From positions 186,001-250,000 of the forward strand of contig OY969783.1 of assembly GCA_963702995.1 (NCBI GenBank): 64,000 nucleotides of DNA, given 5' to 3'. Origin of the DNA: MFD04580-c1 sp963702995 (GTDB taxonomy: Bacteria > Planctomycetota > Phycisphaerae > Tepidisphaerales > Tepidisphaeraceae). Positions 27,245 through 45,554 of this stretch are shown here, piece by piece; positions within the stretch are counted from its first letter, which is position 1, and each line of letters opens with the position of its first letter. The notes beneath the pieces were generated by a model. The model saw only the letters and a list, made by a program, of their open reading frames with translations, did no database searches and was not told the origin of the DNA. The position numbers and the translations under genes were made by a program.

Positions 27245-27937
27245 ATGGCAATTGTCCTCACCAGATCCAAACGCTACAAGGAAGCCGCCAAGAACGCGGT
27301 GGTCGAGCTGGTCCCGCTGGACAAGGCGATCGACCTTCTGAAGAGCTTCAAGCCGACCAAGTTCGACCAGTCGGTCGAGCTGATCTTCTCCCTGGGCATC
27401 GATCCCAAGCAGGCGGATCAGATGATCCGCGGCTCGATCTCACTCCCACACGGGATCGGCAAGGCGAAAAAGGTGGTCGCCTTCTGCCCGGAGCACCTGG
27501 TCACCTCCGCCTTGAACGCCGGCGCGCTGAAGGCTGGCGGGCAGGAGCTGGTCGCCCAGATCGAGAAGGAAAACTTCACCGACTTCGACGTCGCGATCTC
27601 GACCCCGGACATGATGCGGTTCGTCGGCCGCCTCGGTAAGGTGCTCGGCCCCAAGGGCCTGATGCCCTCGCCCAAGGCCGGCACCGTCACCGCCGACATC
27701 GGCACCGCCGTCCGCGAGTATGTCGCGGGCAAAGTCGAGTTCCGCAATGACGCGGGCGGGAACGTTCACAGCGTCGTCGGGAAGCTGAGCTTCGAGAAGC
27801 AGAACCTGATCGACAACATTCAGGCGATGATCGCGCAGGTCCGCCGGATGAAGCCGGCGACCAGCAAAGGCGCGTTCTTCAAGAAGCTCGTGCTCAAGAG
27901 CACGATGAGCCCCGCGGTCAACCTCGTCATTCAGTGA
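27245..27937 (+). CDS. rplA: 50S ribosomal protein L1
   Basis: A 230-residue protein of the L1 stalk, which also acts as a translational repressor of the L11 operon in many bacteria. Conserved segments: 'KFDQSVELIFSLGIDPKQADQMIRGSISLPHGIGK', 'FDVAISTPDMMRFVGRLGKVLGPKGLMPSPKAGTV' and 'VEFRNDAGGNVHSVVGKLSF'. All are intact and the length is normal. It is followed by rplJ after a short leader. Confidence 0.97.
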   Translation: MAIVLTRSKRYKEAAKNAVVELVPLDKAIDLLKSFKPTKFDQSVELIFSLGIDPKQADQMIRGSISLPHGIGKAKKVVAFCPEHLVTSALNAGALKAGGQELVAQIEKENFTDFDVAISTPDMMRFVGRLGKVLGPKGLMPSPKAGTVTADIGTAVREYVAGKVEFRNDAGGNVHSVVGKLSFEKQNLIDNIQAMIAQVRRMKPATSKGAFFKKLVLKSTMSPAVNLVIQ

Positions 27938-28035
27938 ATAAGTTGTCAGACGTCGGCCGCCGCCTCGAGAGGGCCGGCGGGCGAGGGTCGAGGCAACTGG
28001 GCACGCAAATACCGGCAACTTATTCGGATCTTCCC

Positions 28036-28602
28036 ATGAGCAAGTACGTCAAGAACCTGATCACGGCGGAACTATCGACCCGTTTCAAGGACCTGGACGG
28101 GGTCGGGGTCATCAACCCGCGCGGCATCGACGCGAACAAGAACAACGCCCTCCGTCGGCGGCTCCACGAAAAGGGCCTGAAGCTGACGGTGGTCAAGAAC
28201 ACTCTCGCGCGTCGCGCCGCGGAGAAGACGAAGCTGAACGGCTTCGACAAGCTTCTCGACGGCCCGAGCGCGGTGATCTACGGCAAGCAGAGCATCGCCG
28301 AGATCGCCCGCATGCTGTTGAAGGAGAAGAAGGACAACGACGCACTGGAAGTGCGCGGCGTCTTCTTCGACGGCGAAGTATATGTCGGCCAGAAGGGGAT
28401 CGAGCAGGCGAGCAAGCTGCCGACCCGGGAAGAGGCGATCGGCTCGCTGGTCAGCCTGCTGCTCTCCCCCGGCCGCAACCTCGGCGCGGCCCTCAAAGGC
28501 CCGGGCGGGAAGGTTGGCGCGCTGCTCAAGGCGATCGAAGAGAAGGGCGAAAAGGGCGAAAAGGGCGGCGATGCCGCCGCGGGCCCGGCTCCGGCCGCCT
28601 GA
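28036..28602 (+). CDS. rplJ: 50S ribosomal protein L10
   Basis: A 188-residue base of the L7/L12 stalk. 'MSKYVKNLITAELSTRFKDLDGVGVINPRG' and 'KGLKLTVVKNTLARRAAEKT' belong to the rRNA-binding domain. The C-terminal helices that hold L7/L12 dimers end in a Lys/Glu and Ala/Pro-rich tail ('EKGEKGEKGGDAAAGPAPAA'). The ATG at 28036 is taken because homology begins there; the open frame from 27934 reads into the rplA overlap. It is followed by rplL after 203 bp. Confidence 0.96.
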   Translation: MSKYVKNLITAELSTRFKDLDGVGVINPRGIDANKNNALRRRLHEKGLKLTVVKNTLARRAAEKTKLNGFDKLLDGPSAVIYGKQSIAEIARMLLKEKKDNDALEVRGVFFDGEVYVGQKGIEQASKLPTREEAIGSLVSLLLSPGRNLGAALKGPGGKVGALLKAIEEKGEKGEKGGDAAAGPAPAA

Positions 28603-28699
28603 AGTCGGATCGCGCGGCTTACACAATGATTTTTGAACCGGTACGGCTCCCAGGGGCGTATCGGAACCCAACGAAACAACATCCGGCTGCACCGACTGT

Positions 28700-28719
28700 C
28701 CCCTCGAATCGTCGAGGGG
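28700..28719 (+). terminator. Small hairpin between rplJ and rplL
   Basis: CCCCTCGA/TCGAGGGG with an ATCG loop, followed by GTTAAATC. It lies in the 203-bp space between L10 and L7/L12. It could be a partial terminator or RNA-processing site that adjusts the two protein levels. Confidence 0.4.
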
Positions 28720-28805
28720 TTAAATCGCACCGATGGGGTGCGGGCTCTTGGGCGGGATGAAGTATCGACACGGAGGGGCCCCGACACGGCCCGGAGAAGT
28801 GAACC

Positions 28806-29210
28806 ATGGCTGAAGTTACCGCGGAACTCAAGGAAATGGGCGACAGGATCGCCAATTTGACCCTCAAGCAGGCCGTTGACCTGGCGGCATATCTCAAGGA
28901 AGCCCACGGCATTGAACCGGCGGCCGGCGGGGTGATGATGGCCGGTGGCGGTGGCGGGCCGGCGGCGGCGGCCGCACCAGCCGAGAAGGAACCCGAAAAG
29001 ACCACGTTCGATGTCGTCCTCAAGGGCGGCGGCGACAAGAAGATCCAGGTCATCAAGGTCGTCCGCGCTGCGACCGGCCTGGGCCTGAAGGAAGCCAAGG
29101 ACCTGGTCGAAGGCGCTCCGAAGACCGTCAAGGAGAACCTCCAGAAGGAAGAGGCCGAAAAGCTCAAGAAGGAACTCGAAGACCAGGGCGCGTCCGTCGA
29201 GCTCAAGTAA
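28806..29210 (+). CDS. rplL: 50S ribosomal protein L7/L12
   Basis: A 134-residue stalk protein that recruits translation factors. It has an N-terminal dimerisation part ('IANLTLKQAVDLAAYLKEAHGIEP'), a flexible Gly/Ala hinge ('GGGGGPAAAAAPAEKEP'), and the C-terminal factor-binding domain 'KTTFDVVLKGGGDKKIQVIKVVRAATGLGLKEAKDLVEGAPKTVKE'. All conserved residues are present and the length is typical. It is the last ribosomal gene before a long gap that leads to rpoB. Confidence 0.97.
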   Translation: MAEVTAELKEMGDRIANLTLKQAVDLAAYLKEAHGIEPAAGGVMMAGGGGGPAAAAAPAEKEPEKTTFDVVLKGGGDKKIQVIKVVRAATGLGLKEAKDLVEGAPKTVKENLQKEEAEKLKKELEDQGASVELK

Positions 29211-29260
29211 GCCAGATCCTGATCGGACGCTTCAGAGCCTTCTTTCAGTTCATCAGGCGA

Positions 29261-29295
29261 CGAACGAGGCGGCCCGAGATGGGTCGCCTCGTTCG
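29261..29295 (+). terminator. Hairpin downstream of rplL
   Basis: CGAACGAGGCG (29261-29271) pairs with 29285-29295 (11 bp, 13-base loop). There is no long T-run after it. It probably marks the end of the ribosomal protein transcript. Confidence 0.5.
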
Positions 29296-29415
29296 CTTGA
29301 CTGCGGGTCGGCGTCAGATCCGGAGCAGGCGGAGCGTCCATAGGCTGGGCCGTCCAATTCGGATCCGCTGTGCATGGGACGGTGCGGGGACGGTGCTCGG
29401 TAAGCGACAATTCGG

Positions 29416-29443
29416 TTGACAAAGTCGGGCTGGCTGTTATTTT
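29416..29443 (+). promoter_or_regulatory. rpoBC promoter candidate 1
   Basis: TTGACA (29416-29421), 16-bp spacer, TATTTT (29438-29443). It lies upstream of a long rpoB leader. Confidence 0.45.
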
Positions 29444-29545
29444 CTCGGTCGGATTATTGGCCAAACAGCGAACCATAATCTGAACTGACGAGCGGACCAG
29501 CTCCACCCGGATGGGCGGGAGAGGGTCTGCCATTCTTTTTTGCGC

Positions 29546-29573
29546 TTGACGCGGGTTGTGAGTCCGCTAAGAT
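29546..29573 (+). promoter_or_regulatory. rpoBC promoter candidate 2
   Basis: TTGACG (29546-29551), 16-bp spacer, TAAGAT (29568-29573). The predicted start near 29580 would leave a leader of about 440 bases before rpoB. Confidence 0.45.
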
Positions 29574-29608
29574 CAGCTGTTTCAACGCTATTCATTTACA
29601 CGGTGTGA

Positions 29609-29675
29609 CCTGACGGGCATGAAGCGGCCCGTCGGGCGGACAAGCCGCTATCCACAGGACAGGCGGCTAATTTTG
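29609..29675 (+). promoter_or_regulatory. Possible attenuator in the rpoBC leader
   Basis: The first hairpin is CCTGACGGGC paired with GCCCGTCGGG (29609-29636, one mismatch). The second is AGCCGC/GCGGCT (29643-29668), followed by AATTTTG. Two adjacent hairpins with a T-run right after a promoter suggest transcription attenuation. Confidence 0.35.
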
Positions 29676-30023
29676 TCTACTTAGCCGGCCCTGCCTGGGT
29701 GAGTTTGCGAGAACTTTGCTGACATTAATATGTGTCGGGATGACCCCTCTCCCGGCTGTTTCGTTTGGTGATCATCCCGCCTGTGATGATCGGATTGGCG
29801 GCCTTTGATTGGCGATCCGTTTTGACGGGCTCCACGGTGCCGCAATCGCTTCCTTCGCCCGGAAACGGGTGGGTGAGGCTTGACTGCTGTTCCAGCGTTC
29901 GTTGTTCACAGAGCCGTCGCTGCATAGAAGCTCACCCGTAGCCGGCGGGTTTGAGCGTGCCGCGCGACGGGTGGTTTTCGGCCAACCACAGACCCTTTTA
30001 CCGTGACGGAAAAGGACCCTTGA

Positions 30024-33805
<3,782 letters not shown>

Positions 33806-33858
33806 TGAGGCCGGATTGAGGTGACGTGGCGATGGCTTAAAGGCTCGGAGGTCGAGGG

Positions 33859-34239
33859 ATGTCGTGGGTCGCTATTGCGCGCAACCATTTGCTGGCTGCG
33901 AAACGGATGTGCAAGTCCCATCCACGTTCAGCGACGTCAAGAGCTTACTACGCCGCGCATGTTCTAGTGACCGACGCTCTGTTGATGGCGGGGTATGTCC
34001 CAACCCCGCCGTATGAAACCGCACCGCATAAGCAACAGGCTATCCTCATCGCCGTTCACCTGGCGAGCGGCGGGGCGCAGTTAGTAGCCGATCTGAGCCT
34101 CGCGATCTCGCGCCTTTACAAGGGCCGTCTCGATGCGGATTACTCAAGGCTCGCCGCGATCGGCTCCGCGCAGGCCAAGGAAGCGATTCGGGACGCGGTC
34201 GAAATCTTCGGATTGCTGAACGTAGAGGTGTCCGGATGA
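33859..34239 (+). CDS. HEPN-type protein (possible RNase/toxin) between rpoB and rpoC
   Basis: A 126-residue protein resembling the HEPN fold (UPF0332-like). The key segment is 'SRAYYAAHVLVTDALL' at about 27-42. Arg28 and His34 form an Rx5H pattern like the Rx4-6H catalytic motif of HEPN ribonucleases. The rest is helical, as expected for a four-helix bundle. HEPN proteins are often toxins paired with a small antitoxin or nucleotidyltransferase. The downstream gene overlaps it by 4 bp (ATGA at 34236), so the two form a module. It begins 53 bp after rpoB, with GGAGG upstream. Its base usage looks less GC-biased than rpoB, consistent with insertion. Function is inferred. Confidence 0.65.
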   Translation: MSWVAIARNHLLAAKRMCKSHPRSATSRAYYAAHVLVTDALLMAGYVPTPPYETAPHKQQAILIAVHLASGGAQLVADLSLAISRLYKGRLDADYSRLAAIGSAQAKEAIRDAVEIFGLLNVEVSG

Positions 34240-34502
34240 GCACGAAGATTGACGATGCCGAGCGGAAGGACGTGGCCGATCGCGTTCGCGATGTCCTGGC
34301 CAGGTATCAGCCCCGTACGTACAAGATTAGCGTCACTGACGCGGCGATCTTGAAAGAGGACGACTGGTACCACGTCCTCGTGACGACTCCCAACCACGAA
34401 CGTGATCGGGACTTTTACGACGCCCTCGCAAGGACCGAGGCAGACCTGGAGCGGTCAACCCAAGGCAACGTGCATTTCCTGCTCGTGCCGGTGCTGGGCT
34501 GA
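34236..34502 (+). CDS. Small partner of the HEPN gene, unknown function
   Basis: An 88-residue protein ('MSTKIDDAERKDVADRVRDVLARYQPRTYKISVTD...EDDWYHVLVTTPNHERDRDFYDALARTEADLE...GNVHFLLVPVLG'). The predicted order is an N-terminal helix, then a beta strand around 'WYHVLVTTP', a helix, and a final strand 'VHFLLVPV'. It lacks the GSxxRG motif of MNT nucleotidyltransferases and any known antitoxin DNA-binding domain. The 4-bp overlap with the HEPN gene and its small size make it a candidate antitoxin or cofactor. I do not recognise a named family. It ends 60 bp before rpoC. Confidence 0.6.
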   Translation: MSTKIDDAERKDVADRVRDVLARYQPRTYKISVTDAAILKEDDWYHVLVTTPNHERDRDFYDALARTEADLERSTQGNVHFLLVPVLG

Positions 34503-34561
34503 TGCAGCACTCGCAATAACGGCTGATCCGCTAAACCCAGACGAAAGAAGTGGCAACTATC

Positions 34562-38977
<4,416 letters not shown>

Positions 38978-39817
38978 TCGACGGCGGGCGGGCTCGGTGC
39001 ATCCGGGCCGTCCCGGTGGATCCCAAGCGGTGCATCCGCATCAGTCGCGGCGCCCCGGCACACCTGTGCCGGGGCGTTTGCGTTGATCGCTTATCTCGGA
39101 TCGGCTCAGAGGAAGTGAGGGCCGCGGAGTTGCGGTACGCTCCTTTTCCGGCAAGCCGCTCGCGGGGCACCGAACGCGACGTGGCACTTCACCGAACGCC
39201 GACGTCCCCGTGGGCCCAGCGGCGGTGAGACGACCCGAGGACGCCGGCGTTCCCAGGGGTCAGGCGAAATTCGAACAAGTCCGCACGGCTTCGCGCCGCC
39301 GCTCATTCCATCCCGGCTTCGACGCGGCTCGCGGAATCTCACGGAAGATGCCAGCCGCGGCCGGCGTGAAAGCCCCCCACAAATTTTTCGCCGATGTCCA
39401 AGGGCGCGTTGGCGGGCGCCGTGAAATAATGCGTTGCTTTTTCATAAAGAATTACAGTAGGACAAGTTATCGTTCCCAAAACGACCGACCGGTCGCCATA
39501 GCGATTGAACCCCGCCCTCAAGCCCCCGTACGATAGTAAGTGCAAAGTCCGAACCGCCGGCCTCTTGACAGGGCTGTGACAGGCGGTTCAAACTGCCCGC
39601 CCCTCGGCTGGCGGAACGAGCTGACCTCGAGTCAGCGACCCGTTACGACTGGCGCGATCCGTCTGATTCACCCGATTGTTGCAGACGTCAACCTCGGTCG
39701 CCGGGCGGCCGATAGGGGCAACATCGTCGATACGGACAGTCTGGAAACGGCGCCAATCGCTCTCCGCGGCGGAAGCGGCAAGGGGGCGCGACAACTGGAA
39801 GAACTGCAACTACTGAC
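38978..39817. other. Intergenic region, 840 bp, between rpoC and topA
   Basis: No supported gene on either strand. It contains the rpoC terminator (39051-39076), an AT-rich patch at about 39425-39485, and a TTGACA at 39565-39570 with a weak TTCAAA 16 bp later that could serve topA. Nothing else recognisable was found. Confidence 0.5.
39051..39076 (+). terminator. Terminator hairpin after rpoC
   Basis: CGCCCCGGCAC pairs perfectly with GTGCCGGGGCG around an ACCT loop, then TTTGCGTT. It lies about 75 bp after the rpoC stop. Confidence 0.75.
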
Positions 39818-42550
<2,733 letters not shown>

Positions 42551-42554
42551 CCCT

Positions 42555-42659
42555 GTGGCAGGCGCACACCCTGTGCCGCCGCCATGATCTCGGTGCCGGG
42601 GTCAGGCTGCGATGGCCGACCGCCAAGCCAGCGGACGGCGCCCGGAGTGTGCCTGCTAC
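42555..42659. repeat. Inverted pair of gene-end hairpin repeats, copies 2a and 2b
   Basis: Copy 2a at 42555-42577 (GGCAGGCGCACACCCTGTGCC) is a degenerate form. Copy 2b at 42637-42659 reads GGCGCCCGGAGTGTGCC then TGCTAC in the opposite orientation. They fill the space between topA and the metallo-beta-lactamase-fold gene, directly after the topA TAG. Confidence 0.65.
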
Positions 42660-42683
42660 GTTTCGGAGTGATAAGCTCTCTCG

Positions 42684-43575
42684 ATGCCCGAGCGCCTTCG
42701 AACTTCACCTGCTGACCGGGTTGAGTTGCTCTTTCTCGGGACCGGCACCAGCGCCGGCGTCCCGATGATTGGCTGCGACTGCGCCGTGCTGCGCCAGCAC
42801 CGACCCCCGCGACAAGCGGATGCGGCCGTCGGTCGTCATCAGCTACGGCCGCAACCCGCGAACGCGCGTCCTGGTCGATACCACCCCGGAGCTTCGCCTC
42901 CAATGCATCGCGAACAAGGTCGATCGCATCGACGCGGTCGTCTACACGCACGCCCATGCCGATCACATCATGGGGCTGGACGACGTCCGCCGGTTCAACG
43001 CGATCAAGGGTGGCCCGCTTGACGTCTGGGGCGAGAAGAAGACGCTCGACTCGATTTCCGGCTGCTTCGGCTATGCGTTCCAGGCGCCGGACCCCGCGAT
43101 CACGCTCTTTCGGCCGCACCTCGAACGGCGCCTGATCGACGGCGGCGGCTTCTCGATCGGCGGGCAGCTCTGGGCACCGATCCGCGTCTTCCACGGCTCC
43201 ATGCCTATTCTCGGCTTTCGCGTCGGCAACCTCGCCTACTGCACCGACGTCAGCCGAATCCCTGAAGAGTCGCTCCCGCTGCTGGAGGGGCTGGACGTGC
43301 TGGTGCTGGGCGCGTTGCAGTACAAGAAGCACACGACGCACTTCACGGTGGAAGAGGCGATCGAAGTCGCCCAAAGGGTGCGCCCGCGGCGGACGCTCTT
43401 CACGCACATCGCCCACGCCCTGGGCCACGCCCAGACCAATCGAAAGCTGCCCCCGGGCATCCGCCTGGCCTACGACGGGCAACGCGTCACCGCCAGCCTT
43501 GCCGCGGCCGAAGTCGGCCGGGGACGGGGCCACAATGCCGCGCCGGAAACGCCGCTGCCGGCGGCGGCCGGCTGA
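42684..43575 (+). CDS. Metallo-beta-lactamase-fold hydrolase, PhnP-like, frameshifted
   Basis: A metal-dependent hydrolase of about 296 residues, of the type annotated as phosphoribosyl 1,2-cyclic phosphate phosphodiesterase or related. It starts 'VELLFLGTGTSAGVPMIGCDCAV', continues 'STDPRDKRMRPSVV' and carries the metal motif 'THAHADHIMGLDDVRRF'. 'YCTDVSRIPEES' and 'LFTHIAHALGHA' supply further ligands. One extra C near 42790 shifts the frame; removing it restores 'CDCAVCASTDPRDKR'. The ATG at 42684 starts the family's usual N-terminus. It is followed on the same strand by a SET-domain gene. The precise substrate is not shown. Confidence 0.85.
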
Positions 43576-43609
43576 CTCAAATCACGTCCGCGCCCCGCGA
43601 AGGAGCGAT

Positions 43610-44089
43610 ATGTTCATCGAGACCGACATCCGCGACTCGGCCATCTTCGGCAAAGGGTGCTTTGCTGTTGCGCCGGTCGATAAGGGGACGATTATCTGCT
43701 GCTTCACCTTGGGTTCGAAGGTGATTACGGAAGAGGCGTACCTCGACGCCGTCCAGAACATGACCCAGCCGATCGTCCGAACCGGCACGCGGTACGTGGG
43801 GAAATACTTCACCTACGGGAATGAGGCCGAGCCGTACACCTTCATCAACCACAGCTTTGAGCCGAACTTGCTCTGTCACTGCGGCATTGTCATCGCGCTG
43901 CGCGCCCTCGCGGCCGATGAGGAGCTGACGATCGACTATCGCACGCTGATCGACGAAACCGACATCGGCATCTACAACGACGCCGCGACGAACACTCCGA
44001 TACGGGGCTTCTCGGCAAAAGAAACGCTGCTTCGGACCGCGCGACAGATGATCGAGCTGGTGGAGTCGGTCGAAGCGTGGGGAAAGTAG
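43610..44089 (+). CDS. SET-domain protein (putative lysine methyltransferase)
   Basis: A 159-residue stand-alone SET domain, usually an S-adenosylmethionine-dependent protein lysine methyltransferase. It begins 'FIETDIRDSAIFGKGCFAVAPVDKGTIICCF' (SET start), then the SAM/pseudoknot motif 'FINHSFEPNLLCHCG' and the catalytic 'ALRALAADEELTIDYRT'. No post-SET cysteine cluster is present. The start at 43610 follows AGGAG. The TAG stop (44087-44089) lies inside the first hairpin repeat of an intergenic repeat island. Bacterial SET proteins are sporadic; the target is unknown. Confidence 0.87.
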   Translation: MFIETDIRDSAIFGKGCFAVAPVDKGTIICCFTLGSKVITEEAYLDAVQNMTQPIVRTGTRYVGKYFTYGNEAEPYTFINHSFEPNLLCHCGIVIALRALAADEELTIDYRTLIDETDIGIYNDAATNTPIRGFSAKETLLRTARQMIELVESVEAWGK

Positions 44090-44108
44090 CAGGCACACTC
44101 CGTGTGCC
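44086..44108. repeat. Gene-end hairpin repeat, copy 3
   Basis: GTAGCAGG followed by the hairpin arm CACACTCCGTGTGCC. Its TAG (44087-44089) is the stop codon of the SET gene. Confidence 0.8.
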
Positions 44109-44453
44109 GTGGCTCATGGGCGGCGGCGGCAATGGAGTCACAACGTACGCGCTTGGGAACAGCTCTGAACGAGCCGCGCCCGGCAGGAAGCGGGGCTCGC
44201 CGCAGGCGGGCGTCAAACGCCCATCCGACAGCTCAGTCGCCGGGTACAGCGACTGCCCGCTTCCTCACGGGCGCGGATCGTTCGATGCCGTCCGATCGAT
44301 AGGAGGTTTCCGAAGCGGTCTCAGACCGCTGCGCTTTACCTTGCGATTCCGGAGGACGTCCCGCGGCGCATGGCGCTCCCTGACGGTCGCGGCTCGTTGG
44401 GGGCGTTCGTCTCGTAGGTGACCGGGCCACGGCACACGGAGTGTGCCTGCTAC
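44090..44453. repeat. Composite intergenic repeat island, 364 bp
   Basis: Between the convergent SET and squalene-cyclase-like genes, the space is almost filled by repeats. Gene-end hairpins lie at both edges in opposite orientation (44086-44108 and 44431-44453). Between them are three copies of the second family at 44168-44194, 44249-44282 and 44373-44398. No gene is visible. Confidence 0.75.
44431..44453. repeat. Gene-end hairpin repeat, copy 4
   Basis: GGCACACGGAGTGTGCC followed by TGCTAC, abutting the stop codon (44454-44456 complement, TAG) of the minus-strand gene. Confidence 0.8.
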
Positions 44454-45540
44454 CTACTTCTGATAGAGCGGCAAATAGCGGTAGGGGACGCATAGGGCGA
44501 GCACCGCCATGGAGGTGCGGTAGGCGGGGCCGGGCTGCTCCTCGGCGCCGGCGCCCTGGGCCCAAATGCCTTCGTCGTTCTGCGCGGCGAGCAGGGCGTC
44601 GCGAAGCTTGGGGTAGCCGACGTCCCAGAATTTCCCGCCCAACTGGTTGTAGGCCTGGCTGACGTAATAGACGCCGTAATAGTAAAAGCCGCCGGAGTTC
44701 GGGTCGGTGAGCGGGTGCGCCAGGAGGTATTCGCCGCCGGCGACGGCTTCCTTCGAATTGTGCTCGCCGAGCATTTCCAGCGACACGATCCCGGTGCCGG
44801 TCCGGGCGGGGTTAGCGTCGCGGTTGCTCGCTTGATAAGTGAAGCCGCCGCCGTTGCTTTCGGGGACCGCGCACCGGCGGACGTACTCGCGGCCGGCCTC
44901 GAGGCGCTCCTTCGGGATCGTCGCGCCGCAATTGGCCGCCCCGCGCAAGGCCATCAACTGCCAGCCCGTGACCGAGATGTCCGAATCGGAGCTGGCCTTC
45001 TGATAGCGCCACCCGCCGCCGTTGTTCGCGTCCTTCTTCACCTTCTGCGCCGCCAGGATCAGGCTCACGCTCCTGGCGATCGCCTTGTCGATCCGCGCCT
45101 TACGCGCGTCATCCACCATGCCGTAGGCCTCGGTCAGCATGGCGGTGCTGATGCCATGCTCGTACATCGCGGCGTTCCCCTGGCCGTTGGAGATCAGCCC
45201 GTCCTCCTGCTGCTGGGCCAGGACATAGTCGATCGCCTTGTTGAGCAGGTCCCCGTACGGGCCTTGCCCCGGCACGTGGCCACGGGCGAGGAAGGCCATC
45301 ACCGTGAGCGACGGGACGGCCGTGGTGTTGTTGTGCGTCTCCCACGAACCGTCCGGCTTCTGATTGCGGGCCAGCCAGGCAAGGCCGCGATCGACGGCCG
45401 ACTGAACCTTCAGCGGCACCGGGTCTTCGTCGGCGGCACGGGCACGGGGCGCGGGGAACGCCGCCGCAAACGCGCAGCAGCGCAACCACCAAGCCGGCGA
45501 GGCGGCCGCGGCGCGACCGATCGAATTGCCCAAACCTCAT
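44454..45540 (-). CDS. Secreted squalene-cyclase/prenyltransferase-repeat protein, frameshifted in signal peptide
   Basis: A protein of about 355 residues built of alpha-alpha barrel repeats like squalene-hopene cyclase and prenyltransferase beta. Repeat cores include 'GLAWLARNQKPDGSWET', 'AIDYVLAQQQEDGLI', 'SLILAAQKVKKDANNGGGWRY' and 'EYVRRCAVPESNGGGFTYQ', which carry QW-like turns. No DxDD cyclase motif is seen, so enzymatic activity is doubtful. The signal peptide appears split by an indel near 45475: 'MRFGQFDRSRRGRLAGLVVALL' then 'AFAAAFPAPRARA|ADE'. A GTG at 45558 overlapping the upstream stop by 4 bp is an alternative start. It is the last gene of the moxR operon; its role there is unknown. 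Confidence 0.75.
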
Positions 45541-45554
45541 CAGCCCTGCGCTCC

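Larger units (their letters stand above)
29211..30023. other. Intergenic region, 813 bp, between rplL and rpoB
   Basis: No supported gene. It contains a hairpin after rplL (29261-29295), two promoter candidates (29416-29443 and 29546-29573) and two consecutive hairpins with a T-run (29609-29675) that could attenuate rpoBC transcription. The remaining 350 bases before the rpoB ATG would be a long untranslated leader. Confidence 0.6.

Noticed and set aside
27938..28035. L10-type regulatory RNA leader upstream of rplJ
   Set aside because: The space is only 98 bases and I could not draw the conserved kink-turn structure with confidence.
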